A DNA stretch of 64,000 nucleotides, taken from assembly GCA_002423185.1 (NCBI GenBank), contig DIUX01000001.1, forward strand, positions 640,050 to 704,049, written 5' to 3'. The translations under genes were made by a program, and so were the position numbers. The stretch is from Micavibrio sp. UBA6147. Lineage in GTDB: Bacteria; Pseudomonadota; Alphaproteobacteria; Micavibrionales; UBA1664. Under the pieces are notes generated by a model. It ran no database searches. It saw nothing but the letters and a program-made list of their open reading frames with translations, and was not told the DNA's origin. Positions 62,494-64,000 of the stretch are shown here, piece by piece (within the stretch, counting starts at the first letter, position 1; each line of letters starts with the position of its first letter).

Positions 62494-63189
62494 TTAGAAA
62501 TACTGGCGAAACAGCCCCGAAATTTTGCCCTGAATGCGAATACGATCCGCCTCATAGGTGCGGATTTCGTAATGGCGGTTTTCTGGGATCAGATCAATAT
62601 GACCACCGCGTTTGCGAAGGCGTTTTAACGTTGCCTCTTGCTCGTCAATCAAGGCCACGACAATATCGCCGTTTTCGGCGCGGTCGGTTTTCTTAATAAG
62701 GACAATGTCTTGATCCTGTATCCCCGCCTCGATCATGGAATCCCCATCAATCATGAGAGCGTAGTGTTCGCCGCGCCCAAGCATGGATGAAGGAATATCA
62801 ATCGTTTGCCCCTCATGCTGGATCGCCTCAATCGGCGAACCGGCGGCAATTTTGCCGCAAAGCGGCACGGGTGTAATCAGGCGTCTTTCCTGCTCCACCG
62901 AAAAATCCTGTAGATTATGGACAAGGCGCGCCTTTTGCGCCGCCTCCGTCACGTCTTTTTCGCTCGGGGCATAGCCCTCTGGCAAGCGGCGCACGTTTAG
63001 CGCCCGCGCCTTGTTGGGGAGTCGCTCCAAAAACCCGCGCTCAACCAGTGCGTTGATAAGACGATGAATACCGGATTTGGATTTCAATCCCAGAGCAATT
63101 TTCATCTCATCAAACGACGGCGCAACATCGCCTTTTGCAATGCGCTCATGGATAAAGATCAAAAGATCCTGTTGCTTCTTCGTCAACAT
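62494..63189 (-). CDS. lexA: SOS repressor LexA
   Basis: 231 aa from MLTKKQQDLLIFIHERIAKG (an ATG at 63198 is also in frame). N-terminal winged helix (SKSGIHRLINALVERGFLER), the Ala-Gly autocleavage site in GKIAAGSPIEA, catalytic Ser in DGDSMIEAGI and Lys in EATLKRL. It represses SOS genes until RecA-stimulated cleavage. A SOS box lies 48 bp upstream, so it autoregulates. Confidence 0.97.
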   Translation of the reverse strand: MLTKKQQDLLIFIHERIAKGDVAPSFDEMKIALGLKSKSGIHRLINALVERGFLERLPNKARALNVRRLPEGYAPSEKDVTEAAQKARLVHNLQDFSVEQERRLITPVPLCGKIAAGSPIEAIQHEGQTIDIPSSMLGRGEHYALMIDGDSMIEAGIQDQDIVLIKKTDRAENGDIVVALIDEQEATLKRLRKRGGHIDLIPENRHYEIRTYEADRIRIQGKISGLFRQYF

Positions 63190-63236
63190 ATCAAACACCT
63201 GATTTTAAAGGGTTGTAACAATACTTTTCATCTTTT

Positions 63237-63251
63237 GTTCTAGTTTAGTTC
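63237..63251. promoter_or_regulatory. LexA (SOS) box
   Basis: GTTCTAGTTTAGTTC is an exact GTTC-N7-GTTC, the alphaproteobacterial LexA operator. It lies 48 bp before the lexA ATG and 18 bp after the trpC stop. Confidence 0.9.
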
Positions 63252-63269
63252 CTTATAAAAGTCAATATA

Positions 63270-64000
63270 TTATAGACCAATAAGCGAACAAACGGCTTGC
63301 CCTACATCATCTTGCCGCATGAAATGCTCACCGATAAGGAACCCCGAATAACCAAATTGCATAAGTTTTTCAATATCATCGGATGACGACAATCCGCTTT
63401 CCGACACCCAAAAAACAGAATCCGGCATAAGCGGTGCCAAATCAAGACTTGTGCGCAGATCAACATCCAGCGTTTTCAGGTTGCGGTTATTGACACCGAC
63501 CAGATGAACGCCTTGCAAATCAAGGGCGCGGGCGAGTTCCGCCCCGTCGTGAACCTCGACCAACACGCTCATCCCAAGCGCAACCGCCAAGGCATGGAAA
63601 TCCGCCGCTTGCGAATCATCCAAGGCAGCCATAATCAACAACACACAATCGGCGCCGAGCAGGCGGGATTCATAAATTTGATACGCATCGACCATAAAAT
63701 CCTTGCGCAAGACCGGCAACGACACCGCAGCGCGCGCCGCCTTCAAATAATCATCATGGCCTTGAAAATATTGTTCCTCCGTCAAAATCGACAAACAGGC
63801 CGCCCCGCTGCGCTCATAAATTTGCGCCAAAGCAACAGGGTCAAAATCGGCGCGAATAAGCCCTTGGCTTGGCGAAGCCTTTTTAATCTCGGCGATCAAC
63901 GCCGGTTTACCGAGGCGTGATTGAGCCCGCAACGCGCCCAAGAAATCCCGCACGGCAAGGCTCTCCCCCTGCCCTTCATCCGCCAAACGCGCTTGCAATT
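63270..64000 (-). CDS. trpC: Indole-3-glycerol phosphate synthase, N-terminus beyond the window
   Basis: The frame is open to the window edge; the visible 243 residues lack the usual N-terminal ~20. PALIAEIKKASPSQGLIRADF, VLRKDFMVDAYQI, LVGVNNRNLKTLDVDL and SESGLSSSDDIEKLMQFG are TrpC signatures. It ring-closes CdRP to indole-glycerol phosphate. It is on the opposite strand from trpEGD, upstream of lexA. Confidence 0.95.
   Translation of the reverse strand, partial: LQARLADEGQGESLAVRDFLGALRAQSRLGKPALIAEIKKASPSQGLIRADFDPVALAQIYERSGAACLSILTEEQYFQGHDDYLKAARAAVSLPVLRKDFMVDAYQIYESRLLGADCVLLIMAALDDSQAADFHALAVALGMSVLVEVHDGAELARALDLQGVHLVGVNNRNLKTLDVDLRTSLDLAPLMPDSVFWVSESGLSSSDDIEKLMQFGYSGFLIGEHFMRQDDVGQAVCSLIGL

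Noticed and set aside
62330..62500. CRISPR array
   Set aside because: Repeats are short, imperfect and irregularly spaced; no cas genes nearby.

Overview
The window is a piece of an alphaproteobacterial chromosome carrying one integrated, tailless, membrane-virus-like prophage. The host assignment rests on several conserved alphaproteobacterial neighbourhoods. These are rlpA-dac-tmk-holB-metG-tatD-MBL; ispD/ispF with ntrYX-trkA-hfq-hflX; tpiA-secG-pyrG-kdsA-eno-ftsB-pdhA-pdhB(with lipoyl domain)-pdhC plus lpd and lipA; and lexA preceded by a GTTC-N7-GTTC SOS box. I cannot name a genus.

Layout. 1-2.3 kb: a flippase (partial) and a polymerase-like membrane protein for surface polysaccharide. 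2.5-5.1 kb: katG under an overlapping PerR/Fur-type regulator. 5.7-5.9 kb: two tRNA-Ser genes. 6.0-17.7 kb: a rightward block of cell-wall enzymes (YdcF, MltB, RlpA, D,D-carboxypeptidase), thymidylate kinase, HolB, MetG, TatD, an MBL hydrolase and a large unknown membrane protein. 17.87-28.24 kb: the prophage. 28.3-55.7 kb: mostly leftward housekeeping genes (MazG, IMPase, HflX, Hfq, TrkA, NtrX, NtrY, IspD/F, PgpA, CinA-like, RatA/Coq10, LipA, Lpd, a deoxynucleoside kinase, PDH complex, FtsB, enolase, KdsA, CTP synthase, SecG, TpiA). 55.8-64 kb: PpiD, trpE, a polysaccharide deacetylase, trpG-trpD, then lexA and trpC on the opposite strand.

The prophage is the main discovery. It is about 10.37 kb and encodes a Rep_trans-like replication initiator, a short Walker-type packaging-ATPase candidate, a 339-aa candidate double-jelly-roll major capsid protein, many small single-TM proteins, a SleB-like hydrolase and an SLT-type transglycosylase. 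It has no tail genes, no terminase and no integrase. Its content recalls FLiP/PM2-type internal-membrane viruses. Both ends carry a 16-bp identical repeat inside 28-bp dif-like sites, so host XerC/XerD probably integrate it. The attachment site lies inside the phage regulator gene. In the integrated form that gene ends in host DNA. In a reconstructed circle it reads in frame for 35 more codons and stops 3 nt before the next phage gene, a DNA-binding protein.

Host genes on both sides of the element point mainly toward it, as expected around a replication terminus, which fits a dif insertion. Other points worth attention are an NtrX whose AAA+ domain has lost key motifs, an acidic insertion in HflX, near-identical lipoyl-domain DNA in pdhB and pdhC, and a trp operon split by inversion. 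All identifications come from reading the sequence; no database search was run.
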